In this document: in pieces, positions 23,458 through 33,892 of the stretch
Numbering within the stretch: position 1 is the first letter of the stretch
Layout: each line of letters opens with the position of its first letter
Assembly (NCBI GenBank): GCA_028456385.1
Contig: JALNQF010000020.1
Span: 186,001 to 250,000, forward strand
Reading direction: 5' to 3'
Origin: Ophiosphaerella korrae
Lineage: Eukaryota > Ascomycota > Dothideomycetes > Pleosporales > Phaeosphaeriaceae
Length of the DNA: 64,000 bases
Made by a program: the position numbers and the translations under genes
Notes under the pieces: generated by a model
Databases searched by the model: none
What the model was told of the DNA's origin: nothing
Seen by the model: the letters and a program-made list of their open reading frames with translations, nothing else

Positions 23458-25268
23458 ATGATAGGAATTATTTGTATATTCGCCTCTCTCGCGCTTATAA
23501 TAGATTACGGCTACATACTCTGGCAGCGTCGTCGCCTCCCGCCTGGCCCAATCCCTTTGCCTATCGTTGGAAACCACTTCCAGACACCATCTGTCAAGCC
23601 ATGGACCGCTTGGCAAGAATGGGCACAGTACTATGATTCACCTATGTTGACCCTGTGGATCGGTCGTTCGCCACGCATTATTCTATGTGATACATGGGTT
23701 GCATCGGATTTGCTTGAGAAGAGGTCGGATATCTTCTCAAGCCGGCCAAGACTGATTGCTATGGGTGATGCGATTAATGCTACGAAAACCAACCAGACCA
23801 CTCTTGAATACGGAGATAGATGGAGGTTACACAGAAGGCTAATGGTAAGTTCGAGGCCTCTTGCATGAAGTGTGTAAACGATTGGTGTTAAATATATATA
23901 GCACACTGCAGTCGGGTCCCAAGCAGTGCGAAATTATCGTGGTTTTCAGGCTGCCGAATCAGCAATACTAACCCGCGATTTTCTCCTCGATCCCAAGGAT
24001 TATGGGCTTTCTATAGAGCGGTATTCAGTCTCAGTCACATCGATAATCGGTTGGGGACGACGAATCGACCATAAGAATGATTACGTTGCGCAGCAAGCAC
24101 TAGCAATCATGGAAGCTGTAAACTATGTCGTCCCAGGCATATTCATCATGGAAGCAATTCCTTTACTCATGCATCTTCCGGCATGCTTGTACGCGCTTCC
24201 AACTCAATTGCGCATGGGATCAGCGATATTATCGCGATATTTCTACCTCCTGACACAGGAAGGCGCTGAAGCACGAGAGGAAAACTTTTCAAAACATGTC
24301 GTGAGATCTCAGCAAACGAACCGCATGTCCGACGTCGAAATTGCAAGTTTAATGGCAAATCTTATTGGTGGTGGCGTCGACACAACTAGTAGCACCATGA
24401 TCTCATGTATCCTTGCCATGGCCTATTTCCCAAAGGTACAAGCCAAAGCGCATGCCGAAATGGATGCCGTCATAGGACACGATCGCTCACCCACTTGGGT
24501 CGATATCGACGAAAAATCTCTCCCTTATCTCGCTGCCATCGTTAAAGAAACTCTCCGCTGGCGTACAGTGACTGTGTTAGCAGGCATTCCTCACGCCAAT
24601 ACGAAGCCAGTAGATTATAATGGCTATCACTTCCCCGCCGGTACGAATTTCACAGCAAATATGTGGGCTATCCACCGTCACTCGCGAGATTTCCCAGACC
24701 CAGATAACTTCATTCCTGAAAGGTTTTTGGATGGCCAAGAGAGCGCGAAAAGGCCACATCCGAACAAGTATGGTATGAGCCCGTTTGGATGGGGGAGGCG
24801 ACAATGTAGTGGTCAGCCGCTTGCTGAACAGGGACTGCTGTATTCATTGGCGAGGATGATATGGGCCTTTGAAATAGCTCCCGGCCTAGACGAAAATGTA
24901 AGTCTCTTTGTATACCCACCCTTATTTTTTTGTGGCTGGATTGTACTGGAAACGAGTCCGCCGACAATAAGTTTCGACAGCATCCGGAGTACGAAGTGTC
25001 AAATGATTGAATCCTCTTGAAAAGATATAAGAGGACACCTACTGATGGATCTGGACAGGGTAATGCAGTCAAACTTGACATATTTGCATACACTGAGAGC
25101 GAGAATATGAGACCAGAGCCGTTCAAGGTCCGCTTTACGCCAAGGTCCGATGATATTCGAAGGCTAGTCCTTGAAGAGGCTACACAGGCAAGAGAAGCAT
25201 TGAGGGAGTATGACGGCGAAACAAAGGTCACCATGCAGGATGCGCTCAGTAATCCTGCAATGGTGTAA
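23458..25268 (+). CDS. Cytochrome P450, OrdA/CYP64-like group
   Basis: Three exons: 23458-23844, 23902-24897, 25059-25268 (1593 bases, 530 residues). The start at 23458 (MIGIICIFASLALIIDYGYI) gives a membrane anchor directly before the hinge LPPGPIPLPIVGN; an upstream in-frame Met at 23320 is less likely. The I-helix is LIGGGVDTTSST near 283, ExxR is KETLRW near 345, PERF follows, and the heme loop FGWGRRQCSGQPLAE near 423 carries the Cys. The arrangement resembles O-methylsterigmatocystin oxidoreductase-type P450s. It follows the first P450 on the same strand with the hairpin element between them. Substrate unknown; position suggests a shared pathway. Confidence 0.87.
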
Positions 25269-27498
25269 CTCATTCATTTCGTTTTTCATTTGAGAATCAT
25301 AGATAGAATTACAAAAATGGAGACTGATGATCAAAAATATTGATATAATCTCAACACAGGCGTAATTTGCAGTATAGCTGAGCTTGGATCCTTGCAGTCG
25401 TTTTTGTCTTGGGTTTTTGGTTTTGGTTTTTGCAAGCCTATCAAACGCCAGGGCTCTGAAGTTCAGTAAAACGTAACGAGCCAGGATACAGCATTTGCAC
25501 CCGCCATATGTCCTATCTTCATTCAAGTGCTTTGGTCCGGTATTGAAAGCTACTACAGCATCCCCTTTCTTTTTATCACCCTGAAAAAAATTACAACCGT
25601 CCCCCCTAGTTAAGCGATACCTCTATGGTCATAACCCTTTGAATAAAATACTCGGCGAAAATAGGGTAGAGGAGTGCCGTCAAAGGCAAAAGCAAAATAA
25701 GCAAAACGCACTCCGAAAGTCATCTCATCAATGCTCCGCTGTATTTATTTTCCCTGTTTACAGCCTCGCTTAAAAAAAACCCCCCCGAATAATAGCAATC
25801 TTAGTGACTACAATGGTCACGGAACACAGAATAGCGAATCAAGCGCAACTTGAAGACTTCATCAACCCAACTCATCTTCGAACCCAGCGAACCGGACTTT
25901 CCTTCTCACCACCTCCTTTCCTTTGAGAACAAAACTTGCTGTCACAATCTCATAGCTGTCCCCTTCATATATACTCAATGCATCATCCTAATCCGCAGAC
26001 GTCACTGGGAATACAGGTTCCTCCACCTTCTCTCCAGGAAAATCAACCAAAGCTCGGTATTTGCCCACCCACGTCCGAATTCTTCCATCTAACAAAGTCG
26101 TCGCGACTAGAGGAGAGAGTTTACAGGAGGGGGTGCCAAAAAGTCGTTCAAGATGCGGGGGGTCAGCGGGTTCCGTAGAAAAATAAGTCCACAGGGTATT
26201 CATCACTGTGCTGTTTTGTGACGCTGATTGGAAGCGAATGCCGATGTTGAGTGAGTTTCGGATCGCGGCCCAAAAACGGAGGCTCCTCAAGGCCTTTATG
26301 CGCCATGCCAAGTCGATTCTTGATAAATCTTTGCTTGGAACAATGTTTCTTGATTCAGAAATTAAGCTCATTGGTGTTTGATTGGGCAAGGCGACAGAAA
26401 ATCGGAACACGGGAAAGCCCAAGAGCATTAGCTACGTCCCTTGGCGAGGATAAAAGATATTCTAATCGGAGGAGATAGATAGCTTCTACCCGGCGATGGC
26501 AGCATGCTGGTAAACTGGTAGATGTGAAAGTTATAGTTGTGTGTTGGAGACAAATGCCAATCTCTCCACCTAGTTTGACAAGAGCCTGGATAGCAGAGTC
26601 ATCAAGTTCGCCCAGGTAACCCATGATCGCAACTATCTAGATATAGGCTACCCTGTTAGATTCCTTTGTGGCGAGGTAGTGACAATGAAACATACTAGGG
26701 CTTACTCACAAGCACAAAATATGTAGCTGATTAAACTAGTCGTTTGGTCCTGGGAAAATGAACATGTCGGGAAATGGGTGAAGCTTCGGGTTTTGGGGTG
26801 CAGTTGAACGGATATTGGGTGTCAAAAAATTAATAATGATCGCAAACCTTAGTTCAGATAGATAGAATGTAACTGATTAGTGCTCTTATTTTTTTTATGG
26901 GACCATAGATCTCAGCCAAGTATACAACCACTGTGGTTGGCTAGTATTACTTTTTATGTTTTGGCCGATTTGAAGTTTTATTACTATTGGACAGATAAAG
27001 CAATACTAACCAAAATTAATGCTTTCATTCGGATGTGGTTGTCCCTGGGTTTGGTGGCTAGCTTTGATCTGAGGGGTCAGATATTGTGTTTGAGTCCGCT
27101 AATTTTTTCGTTACAAACTTAGAGGTATATGTTAGCTAAACTACTACCTATTTCAGATTATTGTACCTACTTCTAACTATCTAGCTCCCGCATGTACACA
27201 GCTACGTAATTAATATACCTATTATCCTAGATATGGACAGGGAAAAAACTTTTAATATCAGTATCTCTGCATAGATAAATATGCTATATTTTAGTAGTGA
27301 TACGTCTTTTCAACCGACATAATTTCCAGCCAAGAGTGCTCTGCACTGAGTGCACAGAAAGTATAATTCCAATTTGGCATGTTCTAGTGTTACTGAATAT
27401 TATACTATGCTTAGCCTACCATCAACGCAAGTTTGGTCGAAGAGCCAAGCTGAGGCAATTGTTTAGTACTAGTCATACTTAATTACTTATTTCTCTCT
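25269..27498. other. AT-rich, gene-poor region
   Basis: About 2.2 kb. Overlapping minus-strand frames at 25988-26428 and 26355-26624 (for example LARRIKALRSLRFWAAIRNS-like text, 'DLAWRIKALRSLRFWAAI') could be exons of an unidentified gene, but I could not join them or assign a domain. The part from about 26640 to 27500 is AT-rich without coding signal and contains T/A-rich runs. Confidence 0.35.
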
Positions 27499-27991
27499 TC
27501 AAACGCATTCTCGGTCCACCCAACCAAAAATATAAACCACAAATATAAACCACTTAAAAGGCCATGAGCCAAGAACGAGTTCATTGAGGCCATACTTGCG
27601 GTCACACCAATCCCATCCGAAAATCGCCAGCGTATCAACCTTGGTCATACGTGCAAGGGTTGAAGTTACAATCACTGGTATTGGGATGTGAAAGATCATA
27701 AAAAAATTAAGTAAATTGGCGATTCCCGCGTCATGCACAGCTTCAATGTTATTGTCTGAGTTCTTTAGGTTCATTGCCGTTTCGCACAGTGCTCCTGATG
27801 GTGGAGCAGATTGAATTGGCATAGATATAGTCATAGAGAGCAGCGATACGTACATTACTACTTGCGCGTATGTTATCAACAGTTGTAGCTAAAGGCCATA
27901 TATCTCTGAATACGATGCACATATTTGTTATGCGGATAAGATGAGGCTTTATAAGAAATTGGCCTTGAGAATCCCTTTGTAGCTTGGTCAC
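27499..27991 (-). CDS. Unidentified ORF fragment with hydrophobic segments
   Basis: Minus-strand frames show hydrophobic stretches (LLNFFMIFHIPIPVIVTSTL and WPFKWFIFVVYIFGW) linked by polar text, as in a piece of a polytopic membrane protein. No start, full domain or splice structure could be settled, and no family is recognised. It lies just downstream of the P450 relic. It may be a decayed gene or a chance frame. Confidence 0.22.
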
Positions 27992-28008
27992 ACACTCTAG
28001 TGGACAGT

Positions 28009-29813
28009 TTATTTGGCAATCCTTACCTTCTTCACTGTCATAACAATCCTATCTCTCAGCCTTGCCTCGGCCAAGAATTCTTGAAAGACACGATCTCTAA
28101 AAACTAAATCTATCTTTATCCATGGCACCCGTGAAATCGGGTTTGGTTTCAAACGATAGCATTCAAAGTCGAAGTATTGAACTGTCAGCAGTAAAACCAT
28201 TTTCATCTCCTCCATCGCGAGGGGTTGCCCTATACACCCCCTGGTTCCACGCTCAAATGGGCGCCACGCTAATTGCGTGGATCTATCCATGTCAACAAAT
28301 CTGTCAGGGTCAAATGTATCCGGATTCGCGAATACAGACGGATCCATGTGCCATGTATGCTGAACCGGACATATTAGAGTATGTTTGAAGGTAGGGTATT
28401 CTTTCTCTTTGTAGGTAATGGGACCTGGAGCATCAGGTGCACGGCCTGAATTGCCAATCGGATAGATGCGGAGTGTTTCCTTGATGACGTTCATCGTGTA
28501 CTCCAATTCGCTCAATATTTTTGGGTCACCTTGAAGCGTGGAAAGGATTTTAGAAACATCAGCAGAGTATACTCTACGATGCTCTTAGCGTAGCATTGAA
28601 GTAATATCTGGATGAGTGGACAGCAGCATGAAAGTAAAACATAGCGTACTAGTTGTCGTGCCTGATCTAGCAAGCAAGAGGGACTTGATATTCGCAACAG
28701 CTATCTCCATTAAACCAGCATCAAGTTCAGTAGAACTAAAGCCTTTCTCAGCGTCCTGGATTCGCTCCTGCAGAATCAAGTTTAGAATTCCAACGCCTTT
28801 CTTTGAGCTGACATCAATTTTACTCCGTTGGAGCATGTCGTATCGCGCTCGCACTTTCGCAGCAATGCTGTCGCTTAGTCTCTTTGCAGAAATTTCCCTT
28901 TCTTAGATTAGTGCCCTTTTTTTTATGGGGTTCCAGGTCTGTTGTGAGAGCATCTCCGCACGTATGACAGAATTGAGCTCTTTCAGATCGCCGTGGCCTC
29001 CGATTTGTGCATTGAATGGAGTTTCAAAAATCACTTTGAAGATGATATCAAATACCAACGTGCTAATTTTATCTTCCAATCGAAAGGGCTCTGCAGAACT
29101 TGATATCTCGCTCAAGACATTGTAGAACATCTCTATGTCTTGCGCGATCAACCTCGTCATTTCGAAAACACGGGCAGTCGAGAAGGCAGGCGCCAGCATG
29201 TTATGTAAGCGCTTCCAACGCGAGCCATTCGCAACAATTATGTTCCCTTCTCCTAGGATAGGGTCCAAAAATGCGGCCTGTAATTGATGCTTCGGAAAAT
29301 TCCGAGTCTGCGATAATCAGTCGTTCTGGTCTAAGGCGCTAAAGGTCCATATAGAAGAGTCCTGGTAGGTCATATTACCGTGCCAATGTTGTGATGACTA
29401 CCTGAAAATGGTTAAGAGCTTGTGATTCGCGGGGTTGGACGGTTGTAGTTTCTTCCTTACCTTTCAGGAGGGAAGAGAGCAAGCGTTTCACCGTAAAGCT
29501 TGAGGTGTCCCCATAGGAAGCTGAGCGGAGGCCCTGGCTAATCTTACTCCATTAGAAAAGTTATATGGAGCATGGCGGGGTCACTTACCAGCTTGCTGTA
29601 GAAATGCTGATGTCTGATCATCTTGACATTAAAGTAGCTTAACGTCGCTGTTGAAACTAACAGGAAGATATCCATAGCGATTTGCATCCTGTATTTTTTT
29701 ATGAATTCAAGGTGTTGCAAAGAAGCCCAGGGGAGCAATGTTGTTGTGATAGAGTCCGAGTCGGTGAGGCTGAAGCGCCACGGTCTGCTGCAGAAAGACG
29801 CCACATAAGTCAT
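28009..29813 (-). pseudogene. Cytochrome P450 pseudogene, StcS/AflN-like group
   Basis: Exon 1 begins at 29813; a membrane helix (MDIFLLVSTATLSYF) is followed, after an intron, by GPPLSFLWGHLKLYGE. The main block from 29268 to 28009 is one reading frame with two in-frame TAA codons, at 28905-28903 (NPIKKRALI*EREISAKRL) and 28587-28585 (TSMLR*EHRRVYSADV). Family sequences usually have R-Q/K/A-E-H at the second site, so CAA to TAA fits both. Other hallmarks survive: VIKETLR (ExxR), FDPDRF and the heme loop FERGTRGCIGQPLAM with its Cys. The I-helix is also damaged (LLLARSGTTTST, lacking the usual acidic residue). The WRPFERG...CIG context resembles StcS/AflN-type P450s. Expression as a full enzyme would need read-through. 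Confidence 0.78.
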
Positions 29814-29836
29814 GGGCAGCCTAAAGCTAGTCGAAA

Positions 29837-30480
29837 TTAAGCGACGCTACTCAACATGTATGGTGTAAATCGAGCATATCTTTTGTAGCTCTTTACTATG
29901 AGCAAAAATTGTGCATCGTGAGGAAAATGAAGGTGGTAATGCTCAAAGCCGAAGCCACCAAATGAGCCCTGAGGCCAGGTAGATTGACTTTGATTGGTGG
30001 ATGAATTGGGACAAGACTGCAAGGAGTGCGATCCGCAAACCGTTTCTATGGAATAGAAGTAGCCCATGCATGTCCTACTCCAAATCCCATTCCACTGGGT
30101 GACGAATACAATCCCGGCGCTCATCACCCAGGCAATGAATCCCGACAAAACGTTTCAGCATAGTAGCCGGCTCCATCTGTCCGACACGTCGAAGTTGTTC
30201 TGCGGCTCGTCTGTTACCGACATGTTGTTCGAGTCGGATTGTTAGTGTGTCTAGAAGTTGATCTTTCCACAGTTTAGGATACTTGCACAGCTTTTTGAAA
30301 TACTCCAACAACTGATTGAAGTCACCCATGACGCCCCGTTTAATTTCTGGGAGCGTTTCGACCTAGACTAACTGGAAGGATCCCTGTAAGCAAATTGAAA
30401 TGATCCCGACGCTCGAGGAGGCGTGCAATGTGAAATTTCCTAATCCTGAGGTGCTTCATACTGGAGAAAACGAACAGTTT
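29837..30480 (-). CDS. Unidentified coding fragment
   Basis: A minus-strand block, after a possible acceptor at about 30361, reads VETLPEIKRGVMGDFNQLLE then YFKKLCKYPKLWKDQLLDTL and later AAEQLRRVGQMEPATMLKRF, ending in a stop at 30075. An upstream block (MKHLRIRKFHIARLLERRDH, about 30400-30455) may be its preceding exon. The text looks coding (charged, helical) but I do not recognise the family, and the protein seems incomplete. It lies between the P450 relic and the DHAD gene. Confidence 0.3.
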
Positions 30481-31322
30481 CTGCTTAAAATACTGGGTAG
30501 ACGAAATATCAGCTGCTCACCACCGTAGACGAATGTACAAATGCTTGCTAAACTGGTTGGAGAATATATCTAATCAGCCTGCATCAATCCAACATTTATT
30601 ATGCATCATCTAAAGTTGGTGTCACTACTAGCCAAATAGCATTGAACATGTTCGGGTCTCACTAAACAAGCAGAAGCATCTGTATGCGCCCGCGAGATCT
30701 GCAACCTCTCCACCGAGCGAACGATCCATTCGAATAGCGAAAGCAATTTCTAGAGTAAGCTCGCCAAGGAGACCAAGGAGATGATGAGGCTTAGGTTGTT
30801 GACGAGGGCTTCTTGCGGGCTCTGGAGCACGACTTACCACCGACTGGGTAATATGGTCTGAGCCTTAATCATATCATCATGTTCATTACCAACAACTATT
30901 CAATCAAGGAGGTTTAGGCCTACCCCATGATGAGAAAGGAACTGAAAAGGTCGTGGAGAAACAGAAGCAGTTCGTTGAATCGAAGGTACGAGTGAAACAA
31001 CTCGAAGCCGACATTGCGGCGTTGGCTACTGAACCCCCAAGCCTGCTTGCATGAAAGAGTGCAAGACAAGGACCACTGAGATCTACTCAGAGCGCCGTGT
31101 CTTCTATATAGTGAATGGAGAGGAAAAGGAAAGCTGTATTTAAGGGCATTAGAGCTTCTTCATCAGTGAATACTTGATGTTTCCATATGTGACAACTAGC
31201 TAGTCTGCACTTTACACATTGACTTCCCCCACTTTGCGTAGTATGGGCACCATGCACATCTCATAGGTCCTTAGTGTTACACAAGTTGGCACACAAACTC
31301 AACTTGGGATGCCATGCTGCCT
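30481..31322. other. Gene-poor region
   Basis: A minus-strand frame at 30628-30840 (LLGLLGELTLEIAFAIRMD) and a short plus-strand coiled-coil-like text near 30940-31050 (VEKQKQFVESKVRVKQLEAD) may be remnants, but neither can be extended or assigned. Confidence 0.35.
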
Positions 31323-31718
31323 TCAATTGAAAACTGTAGTATTTCCGCTACGCCTGGAGCATGTTTTGAAATGATCAAGGATCTTCAGAGCAGCGTCATC
31401 CGGGCTTAAACGAGTGACATCTAGCCGCATCTCATCATCTCCATCAAAGCTGTATATCTCAGGGCCTTCATCGATCACGTCCATGAGTATGCCGACGTCT
31501 GTCAACTTAGAATTGTGTTCACCGCCGCGTCCGGGAGCCTGCAGTCTCTTATTATTTTCCTCAAGTTCGCATTCAAGAATGACAGATATGAAGAGACAAT
31601 TGCGCTTGTGTTTTAAACAAGACCCTACTCTCTCCCGCTCGGCGGGACGCTGAAACAAACTAGAGAGTCCTTCGTAAGACGCTGGGCAACCATTTCGCTG
31701 GTGAAGAACAAGAAACAA
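31323..31718 (-). pseudogene. P-loop ATPase/kinase-like C-terminal fragment
   Basis: The frame keeps the C-terminal half of an AAA_33-like fungal P-loop protein: LFISVILECELEENNKRLQA, then KLTDVGILMDVIDEGPEIYSF and LDVTRLSPDDAALKILDHF. In complete relatives a Walker A motif lies about 100 residues before this part; upstream here there are only stops and shifted text, so the ATP-binding N-terminus is missing. Reaction unknown; such proteins resemble small-molecule or nucleotide kinases. Probably a remnant. Confidence 0.5.
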
Positions 31719-32074
31719 ACTGCTTCAACGGCTTGTATTAAACCAGCATGATCACAATTTTGAGCAACGCACCATATGCAGTGAAGCGTTCGAAGCCTGT
31801 ACCAGTATCACCCGGGTGATCGATGGATTTAAATACATCGCAAGTCGATAACATCTGAATTTGAGTGGCTGATGCAGTGTGAATCATCATGTCGCATGTG
31901 ATTGGTTCGCGGAGACAGGTATTCTCTCCGATGCCGCATTTTCGGCGCCATGACCGAATTGCAGCTAATTATTTTGCCGGGAGCATCATAAAAGGTGACG
32001 GCAGCTCTGTGGGGAAGAGTGCAGCCCGTTATCATGTCTCTCGCACGCTTTGGAGGTGTCATTTCGCGCGCACG

Positions 32075-33892
32075 ATGGTCGTCTCGATCGCAATGGCACG
32101 TTGCGTACGTCATATCACCAATTTAAACATTGATGCACCACGACTGACAGCTACAAGACGAGCCCTCTCGAGCTCCGCCATACGCACCGCCAAAGCTGAC
32201 CATGAACTCAACTCGGTCAGCAAGCAAATCACGCAGCCCAAGTCACAGGGTGCCTCGCAGGCTATGCTGTACGCGACCGGTATGAGCGAGGAGGACATGA
32301 ACAAGGCCCAGGTCGGCATATCGTCAGTATGGTACTCAGGCAATCCGTGCAACATGCACCTCATGGACCTGAACAACAAAGTCAAGGAAGGCGTACAACG
32401 GGCCGGGCTGCTGGGCATGCAGTTCAACACCATTGGCGTGAGTGATGGTATATCCATGGGCACCAAGGGCATGCGATACTCGCTTCAGTCGCGCGAGATC
32501 ATCGCGGACTCGATCGAGACGGTTATGGGCGGTCAATGGTACGATGCCAACATCTCAATACCGGGGTGCGACAAGAACATGCCTGGCGTTATCATGGCAA
32601 TGGGTCGTGTGAACCGACCCTCGCTCATGGTGTATGGCGGCACTATTCAGCCAGGCTGCGCCAAGACACTCAACAACCAGTCCATCGACATCGTCTCAGC
32701 CTTCCAAGCGTATGGCCAATTTATAACAGGAGAGATCACCGAGGACCAGCGCTTTGATGTCATTAGGCATGCTTGTAACGGCCAGGGTGCTTGCGGAGGC
32801 ATGTACACTGCAAACACAATGGCTACCGCTATCGAGACAATGGGCATGTCGCTACCAGGGTCTTCGTCGAATCCGGCAAACTCACAGGCTAAAATGCTGG
32901 AATGCCTGGCTGCGGGAGGTGCTATCAAAAACCTCCTCAAGGAGGATATTCGACCTAGCGACATCCTCACCCGACAAGCTTTCGAAAATGCCATGGTCGT
33001 CATTAGCATAACCGGCGGCTCTACCAATGCCGTGCTACACTTAATTGCCATTGCAGACTCTGTTGGCATTAAGCTCACCATCGAGGACTTCCAGAGTGTC
33101 AGTGACCGCATCCCCCTCCTTGCCGACTTGAAGCCTTCTGGCAAGTATGTCATGGCTGACATTCACGACATTGGGGGTACTCCTTCACTTCTTAAATTCC
33201 TGCTCAAGGAAGGCTTGCTTGATGGAAGCCAATTAACTGTCACCGGCAAGACTCTAAAAGAGAACCATGAGAATGTCAAAGACTTCCCCTCGGACCAGAA
33301 GATCATCCGGCCACTCAGCGATCCCCTCAAAACTACAGGTCATTTGCAGATTCTCCGCGGCAGTCTCGCACCAGGTGGCTGCGTCGGTAAGATTACTGGC
33401 AAAGAAGGTACAATCTTCACAGGGAAAGCCAAGTGCTATGACGCTGAAGACGACTTCATCTCTGCCCTCGAGCGCGGCGAGATCAAGAAGGGCGAGAAGA
33501 CTGTCGTAGTAATCCGTTATGAAGGCCCCAAGGGCGGACCCGGTATGCCTGAAATGCTGAAGCCTAGCTCTGCCATCATGGGTGCTGGGCTCGGTAAGGA
33601 CGTTGCCCTCATCACCGACGGTCGCTTTAGCGGTGGCAGTCACGGTTTCCTAATCGGCCACATCGTTCCTGAGGCACAAGAGGGTGGCCCTATTGGTCTC
33701 GTCCAGGATGGTGACGAAATCACCATCGACTCAGAATCAAACGAGCTGAACATCGGCGTTAGCGAACAGGAGCTAGCGGAGAGGAGGAAGAGCTGGAAGG
33801 CACCAGCGCTCAAATATCAAAAAGGTACGTTGTTCAAGTATGCTCGGTTTGTTAAGAACGCAAGTGAGGGCTGTGTGACGGATGCCGCGTAA
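32075..33892 (+). CDS. Dihydroxy-acid dehydratase (DHAD), divergent copy
   Basis: An uninterrupted frame encodes a full IlvD/Edd enzyme. It could start at 31889 (667 residues) or, more likely, at 32075 (605 residues), where an Arg-rich, Ser-rich leader ([17 protein letters not shown]) suits mitochondrial import. DHAD converts 2,3-dihydroxy-isovalerate and -methylvalerate to the 2-oxo acids of valine and isoleucine synthesis. All three Fe-S ligands are present: GNPCN (Cys92), PGCDKNMPG (Cys165) and [14 protein letters not shown] (Cys240). The C-terminal signature [15 protein letters not shown] is intact. The stretch before Cys240 reads CNGQGACGG; as I recall the family it is normally CPGxGACGG, so this copy seems diverged. 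No intron, unlike most neighbours. It sits beside P450 genes, which suggests a self-resistance paralogue as in the aspterric acid cluster (AstD), but it could be the ordinary housekeeping gene. Confidence 0.93.
   Translation: MVVSIAMARCVRHITNLNIDAPRLTATRRALSSSAIRTAKADHELNSVSKQITQPKSQGASQAMLYATGMSEEDMNKAQVGISSVWYSGNPCNMHLMDLNNKVKEGVQRAGLLGMQFNTIGVSDGISMGTKGMRYSLQSREIIADSIETVMGGQWYDANISIPGCDKNMPGVIMAMGRVNRPSLMVYGGTIQPGCAKTLNNQSIDIVSAFQAYGQFITGEITEDQRFDVIRHACNGQGACGGMYTANTMATAIETMGMSLPGSSSNPANSQAKMLECLAAGGAIKNLLKEDIRPSDILTRQAFENAMVVISITGGSTNAVLHLIAIADSVGIKLTIEDFQSVSDRIPLLADLKPSGKYVMADIHDIGGTPSLLKFLLKEGLLDGSQLTVTGKTLKENHENVKDFPSDQKIIRPLSDPLKTTGHLQILRGSLAPGGCVGKITGKEGTIFTGKAKCYDAEDDFISALERGEIKKGEKTVVVIRYEGPKGGPGMPEMLKPSSAIMGAGLGKDVALITDGRFSGGSHGFLIGHIVPEAQEGGPIGLVQDGDEITIDSESNELNIGVSEQELAERRKSWKAPALKYQKGTLFKYARFVKNASEGCVTDAA

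Noticed and set aside
30075..30345. Terpene synthase fragment that would complete an aspterric-acid-like set
   Set aside because: No Asp-rich or NSE-type metal-binding motif is visible; calling it a terpene synthase would be wishful.
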